A program made the translations under genes and the position numbers. From Vicinamibacteria bacterium (GTDB lineage: Bacteria > Acidobacteriota > Vicinamibacteria > Fen-336): a stretch of 64,000 nucleotides of DNA. This document shows, piece by piece, positions 1 to 7,327 of the stretch; the first letter of the stretch is position 1; the number at the start of each line of letters is the position of its first letter. The notes beneath the pieces were generated by a model that saw only the letters and a list, made by a program, of their open reading frames with translations, ran no database searches and was not told the origin of the DNA. The DNA lies in assembly GCA_035570235.1 (NCBI GenBank), contig DATMML010000036.1, forward strand, positions 1-64,000, written 5' to 3'.

Positions 1-123
1 GCGCAGCTGGGGGTTCCAGAGCAGGACGCCGACCCTGGTTTCCGCAGAGGCGGCGGGCAAGACGCCAAAGAACAAAAGAGCCGCCCCGACCAAGCCAAGC
101 CTCTTGTTGCCGGGTCTCTTCAT
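1..123 (-). CDS. Secreted protein, N-terminal fragment only
   Basis: A minus-strand reading frame starts with ATG at 123 and runs off the left edge of the window after 41 codons without a stop. The visible residues form a classic Sec signal peptide: a basic start (MKRPGNKR), a hydrophobic core (LGLVGAALLFFGVL) and a likely cleavage site at ASA-ET near residue 27, followed by a mature start TRVGVLLWNPQLR. A good ribosome binding site (AGAGGAGAA) lies just upstream of the ATG. The function cannot be told from this fragment; only export is supported. The next gene to the right is divergent. Confidence 0.6.
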   Translation of the reverse strand, partial: MKRPGNKRLGLVGAALLFFGVLPAASAETRVGVLLWNPQLR

Positions 124-308
124 CGTGGTTCTCCTCTGGCCGCGCCCAGTAGCCAACCTGAGGCGGACGGGCACCCCCAAGAAACACCTATGCCGCCAGG
201 GGACAGAACTCGCCCTTGGAAGAGGGAGCCTGCGGTTAACTCCAGCACTGCCAACTCCAACGATGATACTCCACTCTCCGGGGGATCAGGGAGAGGAGGA
301 GCCGTATT

Positions 309-323
309 TAGGGGTTTCCCCTA
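309..323. promoter_or_regulatory. Small perfect inverted repeat in divergent intergenic region
   Basis: TAGGGG and CCCCTA form a perfect 6-bp stem around a TTT loop. It lies between the divergent genes starting at 123 and 396. It could be an operator half-site pair or a short RNA hairpin. There is no U-tract, so it is not a clear terminator. Confidence 0.2.
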
Positions 324-395
324 CCCCAATTCCAGGGCCCCCCTGTGGCCAGGGCGGTCAGCCGGGCCTTAGCTTTGGGGCGAGGAATCAGGGTC

Positions 396-653
396 ATGGC
401 CCAGGAAACCGTGCTCAGAACGCCGGTCGTCTTCGAGTCCCACGGACGCGGATACCAGCTGTGGTCGGACGCGGTCTTCACGCGGCTGGTCTTCGCCATA
501 GAAGGGGTCACGGGGGTCCAGCAGGCGGCCCGCAGCGGGTGTTGGGAGGTCTCGGTCGACCCTCGATACGACAGTCGCCAAATCGAGGCCGCGGTGTACG
601 CTCTGGTGCAGTTCGCGCGGTCGAGCCCGGGCGTGGCCAAGTGGCTCCACTGA
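396..653 (+). CDS. Small hypothetical protein, possible HMA-like ferredoxin fold
   Basis: Encodes 85 residues from ATG 396; an in-frame start 51 bases upstream is possible but gives an unlikely extension. The pattern of alternating strand and helix (VVFESHGRGYQLW, FTRLVFAIEGVTGVQQAA, WEVSVDP, DSRQIEAAVYALVQFA) resembles the beta-alpha-beta-beta-alpha arrangement of heavy-metal-associated domains, including the typical GV..V......V..DP....Q.E..V spacing. The CxxC metal-binding motif is absent and only one cysteine is present. If the fold guess is right, it is a non-metal-binding relative. No function is assigned. It ends 42 bases before the convergent end of the transporter gene. Confidence 0.45.
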   Translation: MAQETVLRTPVVFESHGRGYQLWSDAVFTRLVFAIEGVTGVQQAARSGCWEVSVDPRYDSRQIEAAVYALVQFARSSPGVAKWLH

Positions 654-694
654 GGCAGACCGGCATCTGCCCCCCCATCCGGTGAGGGTCCGGG

Positions 695-2200
695 CTATCG
701 GCCCTCCCCCCCCTGGGCCATCGCGACGGGTTCGGCCAAGCCGGGCATCCCCCGCATGAGCGCAGCGTAGAGGACAAAGGCCACGACGAAGCCCACGAAC
801 CAGGCGTAATCGTAAAGCGGCCTGAGGGCAGGGATGATCAGCCCTCCCCAGGCCAAGGCGCAGCCGGAAAGGGTCGCCGCCACCGCCCTCCAGTTCCACC
901 CCCCCAGGTAGCGGTATTGGCCTTGGGGAAGGTAGAGGTCCTCCAGGCGGAGCTGCCGGCGCCGGATCAGCCAATAGTCGGCGATGAGGACGCCCGCAAT
1001 CGAACCCAAGCCTCCCGAATAGCCGAGGAGCCAGGTGAAGATGTAGCCCGACGCATCGGCCAGCAGCTTCCACGGCTGCATCAGGATCCCGAGGACACCC
1101 GTGATCAGGCCCCCCGTCTTGAAGGCGATGAGGCGCGGGAAGGCATTAGCGAAGTCATTGGCGGGAGAAACCACGTTGGCGGCAATGTTCACGGCCAAGG
1201 TAGCGACCACCGCCGTGAACATCGAGACCGCCACCACCAGCGGGGTCTTGAAGCGGGCCACGAGCTGGATGGGGTCCCAGATGGCTTGGCCATAGATGAT
1301 CACGGTGGCGCTGGTGATGAGCACGCCCATGGCCGCGAATACGAACATCGTGGTGGGCAGGGCCACCACCTGGCCCACGATCTGATCGCGCTGGCTGCGC
1401 CCGAAGCGCGTGAAGTCGGGCATGTTCAAGGAGAGGGTGGCCCAGTAGCCGATCATGGCGGTCAGGGAGGGGATGAAGACGGGAAGGAAGTCGGCCAGGG
1501 TGTGGAGCCGGCCCGGCTGCTCCAAGAGGGGGCCGAGGCCGTGAGCCTCCCTTACCGCCCACACCAGCAGGACTCCCGTCATCACGAGCACGAAAGGAGC
1601 GGCCCAGTTCTCCACCTTCCGCAGGAGGTCCATCCCGCGATAGATGATGAACACGTTCGTCCCCCAGAAAAGGAGGAAGGAGAGCCACTCGCTCGTGGTG
1701 TGACCGCCGAAGCCGGGGCCGAGGAGCGTGGGCCAGGAAGGGATCAGGCTCGTGAGGAAGGTATAGAGGGCCTCCCCCCCGATCCAGGACTGAATGCCGA
1801 ACCAGCCGCAGGCCACCAGGGCCCGCATGAGGGCGGGGAGGTTGGAGCCGATCGTCCCGTAGGCGGCCCGAGCGAAGACCGGAAACGGAATTCCGTACTT
1901 CGTGCCGGGATGGGAGTTGAGCAGGATGGGGATGAGAACGATGGTGTTGCCGAGCAGGATCGTTATGAGCGCTTGCCACCAGTTCATGCCCGCGGTCATG
2001 AGCCCCGAAGCGAGCATATAGGTGGGGATGCAGTGGGCCATGCTGATCCACAGCGCCGCGTAGTTGTAGGTCGTCCAGTTGCGGAGGGAGGCGGGAAGGG
2101 GAGCCAGGTCGTGGTTGTAGAGGGGGCTGGCCTGGATGAGCGCGGTGTCGCTGAGCTCGACCCGGCCGTCGGCATGATACGTTTCCCGGGAGGGAAGCAT
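695..2200 (-). CDS. NCS1-family nucleobase/hydantoin:cation symporter
   Basis: A 501-residue integral membrane protein with about 12 hydrophobic segments. The early region (NYAALWISMAHCIPTYMLASGLMTAGMNWWQALITILLGN) and the segment HPGTKYGIPFPVFARAAYG are characteristic of the NCS1 family, which includes Mhp1 (hydantoin), PucI (allantoin) and bacterial uracil permeases. Family knowledge indicates cation-coupled import of a nucleobase, hydantoin or allantoin across the inner membrane. Its position beside dihydropyrimidinase and dihydropyrimidine dehydrogenase genes makes a pyrimidine or dihydropyrimidine/hydantoin the likely substrate. It is transcribed in the same direction as hydA but is separated from it by a two-gene plus-strand insert. 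A 9-base match to an arm of the hydA/preT palindrome lies 34 bases upstream of its start. Confidence 0.9.
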   Translation of the reverse strand: MLPSRETYHADGRVELSDTALIQASPLYNHDLAPLPASLRNWTTYNYAALWISMAHCIPTYMLASGLMTAGMNWWQALITILLGNTIVLIPILLNSHPGTKYGIPFPVFARAAYGTIGSNLPALMRALVACGWFGIQSWIGGEALYTFLTSLIPSWPTLLGPGFGGHTTSEWLSFLLFWGTNVFIIYRGMDLLRKVENWAAPFVLVMTGVLLVWAVREAHGLGPLLEQPGRLHTLADFLPVFIPSLTAMIGYWATLSLNMPDFTRFGRSQRDQIVGQVVALPTTMFVFAAMGVLITSATVIIYGQAIWDPIQLVARFKTPLVVAVSMFTAVVATLAVNIAANVVSPANDFANAFPRLIAFKTGGLITGVLGILMQPWKLLADASGYIFTWLLGYSGGLGSIAGVLIADYWLIRRRQLRLEDLYLPQGQYRYLGGWNWRAVAATLSGCALAWGGLIIPALRPLYDYAWFVGFVVAFVLYAALMRGMPGLAEPVAMAQGGEGR

Positions 2201-2233
2201 GAATCGCGGGATGCTATCGGACGGCGTGGGATG

Positions 2234-2242
2234 GTGTCAACG
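2234..2242. promoter_or_regulatory. Possible operator half-site upstream of NCS1 transporter
   Basis: GTGTCAACG is identical to nine bases of one arm of the large palindrome between hydA and preT. It is placed about 34 bases upstream of the transporter start codon. No second arm is visible here, so it is at best a half-site for a shared regulator, and a chance match is possible. Confidence 0.2.
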
Positions 2243-2402
2243 GCGAATCCGCGCCAAGAGTGTTGGCGCCGCACTGTCGACCGCGCGGCGTACCCCGTTC
2301 ACGGAGGTCCTAAGGAAGCCGACGAGCGCACGCCAGAGCCGGCCCCGCCCGGCACGCCGTCGGGGCCAATCCTGGGTCGAGAGTGGTAGATTAGTGGCCG
2401 TG

Positions 2403-2603
2403 GTGAGCACACGCTTGGGCTCCACTGTCTCTCTTGAGCCGGATCCCGTGATCGAGGCCTTCAAGAAGGACATCGACAGAACCCTTCTCCGGCAAAACCT
2501 GACGCGGACGGTGGAGGAACGGCTGCGCAACCTTATCGAGCTGCAACGCTTCGCTCGCGAGCTCGTGCGGGCGGGGCGTAAGGCCAGAGATGACCGACGT
2601 TGA
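2403..2603 (+). CDS. Small antitoxin-like protein upstream of nucleotidyltransferase
   Basis: About 66 residues if GTG 2403 is used; GTG 2394, 2400 or 2448 are alternatives and the exact start is unclear. The core EPDPVIEAFKKDIDRTLL followed by RQNLTRTVEERLRNLIELQRFARELVRAG is helical and charged. I recognise this pattern as that of short proteins that often precede AbiEii-like nucleotidyltransferase genes. The reading frame overlaps the next gene by 14 bases, as expected for translational coupling of a toxin-antitoxin pair. By analogy it would be the partner of the downstream nucleotidyltransferase. No DNA-binding motif is visible. Confidence 0.6.
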   Translation: MSTRLGSTVSLEPDPVIEAFKKDIDRTLLRQNLTRTVEERLRNLIELQRFARELVRAGRKARDDRR

Positions 2604-3078
2604 ACGCCTGCTACGCGCGTTGGCCCAGGGCAGCGTCGAATTCATCCTCGTTGGCGGCGTCGCCGCCACCGCCCACGGCTCCGCCCGCCTGACCCAAGAC
2701 GTTGACGTCGTTTACTCTCGGTCAAGCGACAACTTGGCGCGGCTTGCTTCCTCCCTCGCCCCCCATTCCCCCTATCCGCGGGGTGCTCCTCCCGGCCTGC
2801 CCTTCCGGTGGGATGAGGCAACCCTCCGCCGGGGGCTCAATTTCACCCTCACCACGGCAATCGGCGACCTTGATCTCTTCGGACAGCTGATCGGGGGCGG
2901 GTCCTACGAGGATCTGTTGACCGAAACCATCTCCATCCGAGTGTTCGCGGTTGAGTGCCGGTGCCTCGGGTTAGAGGGGCTGATCCGCGTGAAGCGGGCG
3001 GCCGGGCGGCCGAAGGATCTTGAAGCGATCGCAGAGCTCGAGGCGCTGCGGGAAGAGCGGGACCGAGGGGAGAAGTGA
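2590..3078 (+). CDS. AbiEii/MNT-like nucleotidyltransferase, putative toxin
   Basis: Encodes 162 residues. The N-terminus carries the minimal nucleotidyltransferase signature: GGVAATAHGSARLTQDVDVV contains the GG motif followed by a D-x-D metal-binding pair. The family moves a nucleotide to a protein or tRNA, and several members act as toxins or defence effectors in bicistronic systems. The gene overlaps its upstream small partner by 14 bases. It is only about half the length of full AbiEii toxins, so it belongs to the short domain class. It ends 8 bases before the convergent end of hydA. The pair is inserted on the opposite strand between the transporter and hydA, which suggests a cargo insertion into a metabolic island. 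Confidence 0.7.
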   Translation: MTDVERLLRALAQGSVEFILVGGVAATAHGSARLTQDVDVVYSRSSDNLARLASSLAPHSPYPRGAPPGLPFRWDEATLRRGLNFTLTTAIGDLDLFGQLIGGGSYEDLLTETISIRVFAVECRCLGLEGLIRVKRAAGRPKDLEAIAELEALREERDRGEK

Positions 3079-3086
3079 GGGAAAGA

Positions 3087-4487
3087 TCACCCCACCAGCG
3101 GTCGTCCCGGCTGCCGCTTCACGAACTGCCCGCGTCCAGGCCGGCCCTTGAGCTGCCCGTGATCCACCAGAACCTCGCCTCTTGAGAGCACGACGGCCGG
3201 GCCGCCCTTGACCATCCGTCCCTCATAGGGGTTGTAGTCCACCCTCATGTGGTGGGTCTGGGCGGACAGGGTGGTCTCCTTCTCGGGGTCGAAGAGGACG
3301 AGATCGCCGTCCGAGCCGACGGCGATCGTTCCCTTCCGGGGCCAGAGGCCGAACATTTTGGCGGGGTTTGTGGACACGATCTCCACGAAGCGGTGCATAT
3401 CGATCTTGCCCGTCCGGACCCCGCCGTCCCACACGAGCAGGAGCCGCGTCTCGATGCCGGGGGCGCCGTTCGGGATCTTTGAGAAGTCTTCCTTCCCGAG
3501 CTGCTTCTGGGGCGGCTCGTTCATGCAGAACGGACAATGGTCGGTGGAGACAACCTGAAGGTCGTTCTTGGCCAAGCCCTTCCAAAGCGCGTCCTGGTTC
3601 CATTTCTCGCGCAGGGGAGGCGACATCACGTACTTGGCCCCCTCGAAGCCCGGTCGCTCGTAGTCGTCGTAGGAGAGAAACAGGTACTGGGGGCAGGTCT
3701 CGGCATAGGCGGGCAAGCCCATATCGCGTGCCTGCTTCACCTTCTCCAGCGCGTCCGAGCAAGAGAGGTGGACTATGTAGATGGGGACGTCGGCCATCTC
3801 CGCGAGGGCGATGGCCCGCCCCGTCGCCTCCCCCTCGGCCCGAGTCGGCCGCGTGAGGGCGTGGTACTTCGGAGCGGTCTGGCCCTTGCGCAACGCCTCC
3901 TTGACCAGGGTATCGATGACGCCACCGTTCTCGGCGTGCATGCAGATGAGGCCGCCGTTGTCGCGGGTCTTCAGGAGGGCCTTGAAGATGGTGGCGTCGT
4001 CCACCATGAAGACGCCCGGGTAGGCCATGAAGAGCTTGAAGGACGTGATTCCCTCGTGGCGGATCAGCTTGTCCATATCTCCGGAAACCACGTCCGTCAG
4101 CTCGCGCACGATTATGTGAAAAGCGTAGTCGATGACGGACTTTCCCTCCGCCTTCTTCATCCATCGCTCGAAGGCGGGGTAGAGCCCCTCCCCGAAGTCC
4201 TGGATGGCGAAGTCGATGAGGGTGGTGGTGCCGCCGTGGGCGGCGGCGATAGTGCCGGTCTCGAAATCGTCGGCGGAATTCGTGCCCCCGAAGGGCATGT
4301 CCAGGTGGGTGTGGACATCGATGCCTCCGGGCATGACCAGCTTGCCGGAGGCGTCGATCACGCTGTCGGCGGGAAGGTTCAGCCCCTGCCCGATGAGGGT
4401 GATCACGCCCCGGTCGATGTAGAGGTCCGCCTGGTAGCGGTCCGATGCCGTGATGACGGTGCCGTTCTTCACCAGAGTCGTGGCCAT
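3087..4487 (-). CDS. hydA: Dihydropyrimidinase / D-hydantoinase
   Basis: A 466-residue zinc amidohydrolase of the cyclic amidase family. It hydrolyses dihydrouracil or dihydrothymine to N-carbamoyl-beta-alanine or its methyl analogue, and often 5-substituted hydantoins as well. The metal site is complete: VHTHLD gives His59 and His61, the carbamylated lysine is Lys151 in SFKLFMAYPG, and the later ligands lie in MHAENG, IVHLSC and STDHCPF. The C-terminus contains the usual family run YNPYEG. The ATG at 4487 follows a modest GAGG ribosome binding site. It is divergent from preT across a 177-bp region holding a large palindrome, so the two operons probably share a regulator. Substrate is inferred from the neighbouring pre genes. 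Confidence 0.95.
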   Translation of the reverse strand: MATTLVKNGTVITASDRYQADLYIDRGVITLIGQGLNLPADSVIDASGKLVMPGGIDVHTHLDMPFGGTNSADDFETGTIAAAHGGTTTLIDFAIQDFGEGLYPAFERWMKKAEGKSVIDYAFHIIVRELTDVVSGDMDKLIRHEGITSFKLFMAYPGVFMVDDATIFKALLKTRDNGGLICMHAENGGVIDTLVKEALRKGQTAPKYHALTRPTRAEGEATGRAIALAEMADVPIYIVHLSCSDALEKVKQARDMGLPAYAETCPQYLFLSYDDYERPGFEGAKYVMSPPLREKWNQDALWKGLAKNDLQVVSTDHCPFCMNEPPQKQLGKEDFSKIPNGAPGIETRLLLVWDGGVRTGKIDMHRFVEIVSTNPAKMFGLWPRKGTIAVGSDGDLVLFDPEKETTLSAQTHHMRVDYNPYEGRMVKGGPAVVLSRGEVLVDHGQLKGRPGRGQFVKRQPGRPLVG

Positions 4488-4581
4488 GGGAGCCTCTGCT
4501 TCCCCCTCCCGGCGGGCGGGAAGGAGCGGGGATGGCGGCCGGCAGCGCGAGATGGGGCATGCTACCCAACGTCTCTGCGAC

Positions 4582-4611
4582 GTGTCAACGCAGCCGCGGT
4601 TGCGTTGACAC
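4582..4611. promoter_or_regulatory. 30-bp near-perfect palindrome in the hydA-preT divergent promoter region
   Basis: The left arm GTGTCAACGCA and right arm TGCGTTGACAC are perfect 11-bp complements. The centre CCGCGG is also palindromic about the same axis, leaving one G/T mismatch per half (4593/4600). In total 14 of 15 base pairs match. It lies 95 bases upstream of hydA and 54 bases upstream of preT. Its size, symmetry and position fit an operator for a dimeric regulator controlling both directions. No regulator gene is adjacent in the window. Confidence 0.6.
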
Positions 4612-4664
4612 CCTCGGAAGCCGGGGATAGAGTCGCATCACCCACCACGCGGGAGTGCCTTCTC

Positions 4665-6011
4665 GTGAAGAACATCGCGGCAAAGCTTGACGATGCCGTC
4701 TACGAGCGTAACTTTGCGGACATAAACCCCGGGCTCAGCGCAGCCGCGGCCCTGGCCGAGGCGGCGCGCTGCCTCTTCTGCTATGACGCTCCCTGCATCA
4801 AGGCTTGCCCCACCGCCATCGACATCCCGTCCTTCATCAAGAAGATCGCGAGCGGCAACCTCAAGGGCTCAGCCCGCACGATCTTCGAAGCCAACATCCT
4901 CGGCCACTCGTGCGCCCGGGTCTGCCCGGTGGAGGTGCTTTGCGAGGGGGCCTGTGTGCTCAACCAGGAGCACAAGCGTCCGGTCATGATTGGGTCCCTT
5001 CAGCGCCTGGCCACGGACTTCGTGCTGGACCGCGGGATTCGGGTCCTGGAGGCGGGGTCTCCCAACTCACGCCGGGTGGCCCTCATCGGAGCCGGGCCCG
5101 CGAGCTTCGGCTGTGCGGCCGAGCTGGCCCGCCTGGGCTACGCCTGCCGCATCTACGAGAAGCGCAAGATCCCCGGCGGCCTGAACACCCACGGCATTGC
5201 CGCCTACAAGATGCGGGCGGCGGAGGCTTTGCGGGAGGTGGAGCTGTTGCGGTCGCTGGGAGTCGAGGTCGTGGGTGAGGTCGAGGTGGGGAAGGATCTC
5301 AGCATCTCCGAACTTCGTGCAAAGGCCGACTCGCTCTTCCTGGGCATCGGGCTGGGCACGACGGAGGCCCTCGGCATCCCCGGCGAGACCCTACCGGGGG
5401 TGGTGGATGCTCTCGGTTTCATCGATCGTGTGAAAAACGAGCCTTTCCGCCAGATCGACGTAGGCCGGACGGTCGTGGTTTTCGGCGCCGGCAACACCTC
5501 GGTGGATGCCGCTACCCAGGCCAAGCGACTGGGGGCGGAGAACGTTCTTGTGGTCTACCGCCGGGGGCCGGAGGATATCCCCGCCTACGACTACGAGTAC
5601 GAACTGGCCAAGTCGGACGGTGCGACCTACGTCTTCTACGCGCTGCCCGTGCGCTTCCTGGGCGACGGGGCCCTGACCGCGGTCGAGTGCGTAAGGACGG
5701 AGATTGTTGAGGACGCCCGGGGACGCCCCGCCGTGCGGCCCATCCCCGGCTCTGAGTTCCACATCCCCTGCGACATGGCCATCACCGCGGTGGGGCAGAA
5801 GAAGGCGGTGGAGTGGCTGACCGGGATGTTCCCCGGCCTCGCCCTGGAAGGCGGGAGGGTGCAGGTGGATGCCAGCGGCCGTACGAACCTGAGCGGACTC
5901 TACGCGGGCGGCGACTGCGTCAACGGGGGCAAGGAGGTCGTGAACGCGGTCGCAGAGGGCAAGGCGGCGGCAGGTGCCATCGATCAGGACCTGGGTCGGC
6001 CGCGAGGGTAG
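4665..6011 (+). CDS. preT: NAD(P)-dependent dihydropyrimidine dehydrogenase subunit PreT
   Basis: Encodes 448 residues from GTG 4665, which has a GGGAG ribosome binding site; the frame is open further upstream but that part is antisense to hydA. An N-terminal Fe-S cluster domain carries CLFCYDAPCIKACP and CARVCPVEVLCEGAC, as in glutamate synthase small-subunit relatives. Two dinucleotide folds follow: the FAD site VALIGAGPASFG and the pyridine nucleotide site VVVFGAGNTSVDAA. The C-terminus has the GGDCVNGGKEVVNAVAEGK flavin motif. PreT passes electrons between NAD(P)H and PreA for reduction of uracil or thymine. It is 9 bases upstream of preA. An alternative would be a purine-pathway YgfK-like role, but the length and partner favour PreT. 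Confidence 0.92.
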   Translation: MKNIAAKLDDAVYERNFADINPGLSAAAALAEAARCLFCYDAPCIKACPTAIDIPSFIKKIASGNLKGSARTIFEANILGHSCARVCPVEVLCEGACVLNQEHKRPVMIGSLQRLATDFVLDRGIRVLEAGSPNSRRVALIGAGPASFGCAAELARLGYACRIYEKRKIPGGLNTHGIAAYKMRAAEALREVELLRSLGVEVVGEVEVGKDLSISELRAKADSLFLGIGLGTTEALGIPGETLPGVVDALGFIDRVKNEPFRQIDVGRTVVVFGAGNTSVDAATQAKRLGAENVLVVYRRGPEDIPAYDYEYELAKSDGATYVFYALPVRFLGDGALTAVECVRTEIVEDARGRPAVRPIPGSEFHIPCDMAITAVGQKKAVEWLTGMFPGLALEGGRVQVDASGRTNLSGLYAGGDCVNGGKEVVNAVAEGKAAAGAIDQDLGRPRG

Positions 6012-6020
6012 GGAGGCGTC

Positions 6021-7307
6021 ATGGCGGACCTGACCACCGACTGCGGGGGCATCCGGAGCCCCAACCCCTTCTGGGTGGCCTCGGGCCCGCCCGCCAACAC
6101 CGCTTACCAGGTCATGCGGGCCTTCGACGCCGGGTGGGGGGGGGCCGTCTGGAAGACCATTGGCGAGCCCATCATCAACACCACCTCGCGGTACGGAAGC
6201 GTCGACCTCGCCAACGTCCGCATGATGGGCTTCAACAACATCGAGCTGATCTCGGACCGGCCCGTCGAGGACAATCTACGCGAGATCGCAGAGGTCAAGA
6301 AGCGCTACCCCAAGAACGCGGTGGTGGCGTCCCTGATGGTGGAGTCCAAGCGAGAGGCTTGGCACGAGATCGTCCGGCGGGCGGAAGGAGCGGGAGCCGA
6401 CGGCCTCGAACTCAACTTCGGCTGCCCCCATGGCATGAGCGAGCGGGGGATGGGCTCCGCGGTGGGCCAGGTGCCCGAATACACGAGGCTCATCGTCTCC
6501 TGGGTCAAGGAGGTGGCGCGCACGCCCGTGCTCGTGAAGCTCACCCCCAACATCTCGGACGTCACCTACATCGGCGTGGCCGCCCGGGAGGGGGGGGCGG
6601 ACGGGGTCTCCCTCATCAATACCATCAACAGCATCATGGGCATCGACCTCGACACCCTGGCCCCCCGCCCGATCGTGGACGGCAAGTCGTCCCACGGCGG
6701 CTACTGCGGCCCCGCGGTCAAGCCGATAGCCCTCAACATGGTGTCGGCGGTGGCCCGGCACCCAGAGATCGGAATCCCCATCTCAGGGATCGGGGGCGTG
6801 GCTTCTTGGAGCGACGCCGCGGAATTCCTGCTCCTGGGGGCGAGCTCCATCCAGGTCTGCACGGCCATCATGCACTATGGGTTCCGTATCGTGGAGGACA
6901 TGGTGGACGGCCTCTCGAACTGGATGGACGAGCGGGGGTTCAGGACCCTGGCCGAGGTTCGCGGGAAGAGCCTGCCCCGCGTGACGGAATGGGGAGAGTT
7001 GAACCTCAACTTCAAGGTCATCGCCGAGATCCACCGGGAGAAGTGCATCGGCTGCCACCTCTGCTACGTGGCTTGCGAGGACGGAGCCCACCAGTCCATC
7101 CGGATGGTCGCGGGGGGGAAAGTGCCCGAGATCATCGAGGAGAAATGCGTGGGCTGCAACCTCTGTATGCTGGTCTGCCCCATCCCCGGCTGCATCACCA
7201 TGAAGGAGATCCCCCACGGGCGACCCGCCACGTCCTGGCGGCAGTACCAGGAAGCCTTGGGCAAGGGGATCGTCTGCGAGCCGCCGGGCGAGCGGCCCCC
7301 CCACTGA
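6021..7307 (+). CDS. preA: Dihydropyrimidine dehydrogenase catalytic subunit PreA
   Basis: A 428-residue protein with an FMN-binding dihydroorotate-dehydrogenase-like barrel followed by two [4Fe-4S] ferredoxin motifs (CIGCHLCYVAC and CVGCNLCMLVCP). The active-site loop LNFGCPHGMSERGMGSAVGQ is the counterpart of the mammalian DPD catalytic-cysteine loop, with the cysteine at about residue 135. It reduces uracil and thymine at the 5,6 double bond. A GGGAGG site precedes the ATG. With PreT it forms a split version of eukaryotic DPD. The next gene, a molybdenum hydroxylase, begins 20 bases downstream in the same direction. Confidence 0.94.
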   Translation: MADLTTDCGGIRSPNPFWVASGPPANTAYQVMRAFDAGWGGAVWKTIGEPIINTTSRYGSVDLANVRMMGFNNIELISDRPVEDNLREIAEVKKRYPKNAVVASLMVESKREAWHEIVRRAEGAGADGLELNFGCPHGMSERGMGSAVGQVPEYTRLIVSWVKEVARTPVLVKLTPNISDVTYIGVAAREGGADGVSLINTINSIMGIDLDTLAPRPIVDGKSSHGGYCGPAVKPIALNMVSAVARHPEIGIPISGIGGVASWSDAAEFLLLGASSIQVCTAIMHYGFRIVEDMVDGLSNWMDERGFRTLAEVRGKSLPRVTEWGELNLNFKVIAEIHREKCIGCHLCYVACEDGAHQSIRMVAGGKVPEIIEEKCVGCNLCMLVCPIPGCITMKEIPHGRPATSWRQYQEALGKGIVCEPPGERPPH

Positions 7308-7327
7308 GAGACTCCGAAGATACCAGC

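Noticed and set aside
5813-7327. Upstream extension of the hydroxylase large subunit frame through preA
   Set aside because: The frame is open only because of base composition. The sequence there matches PreA in another frame, and the family length fits a start at 7328.
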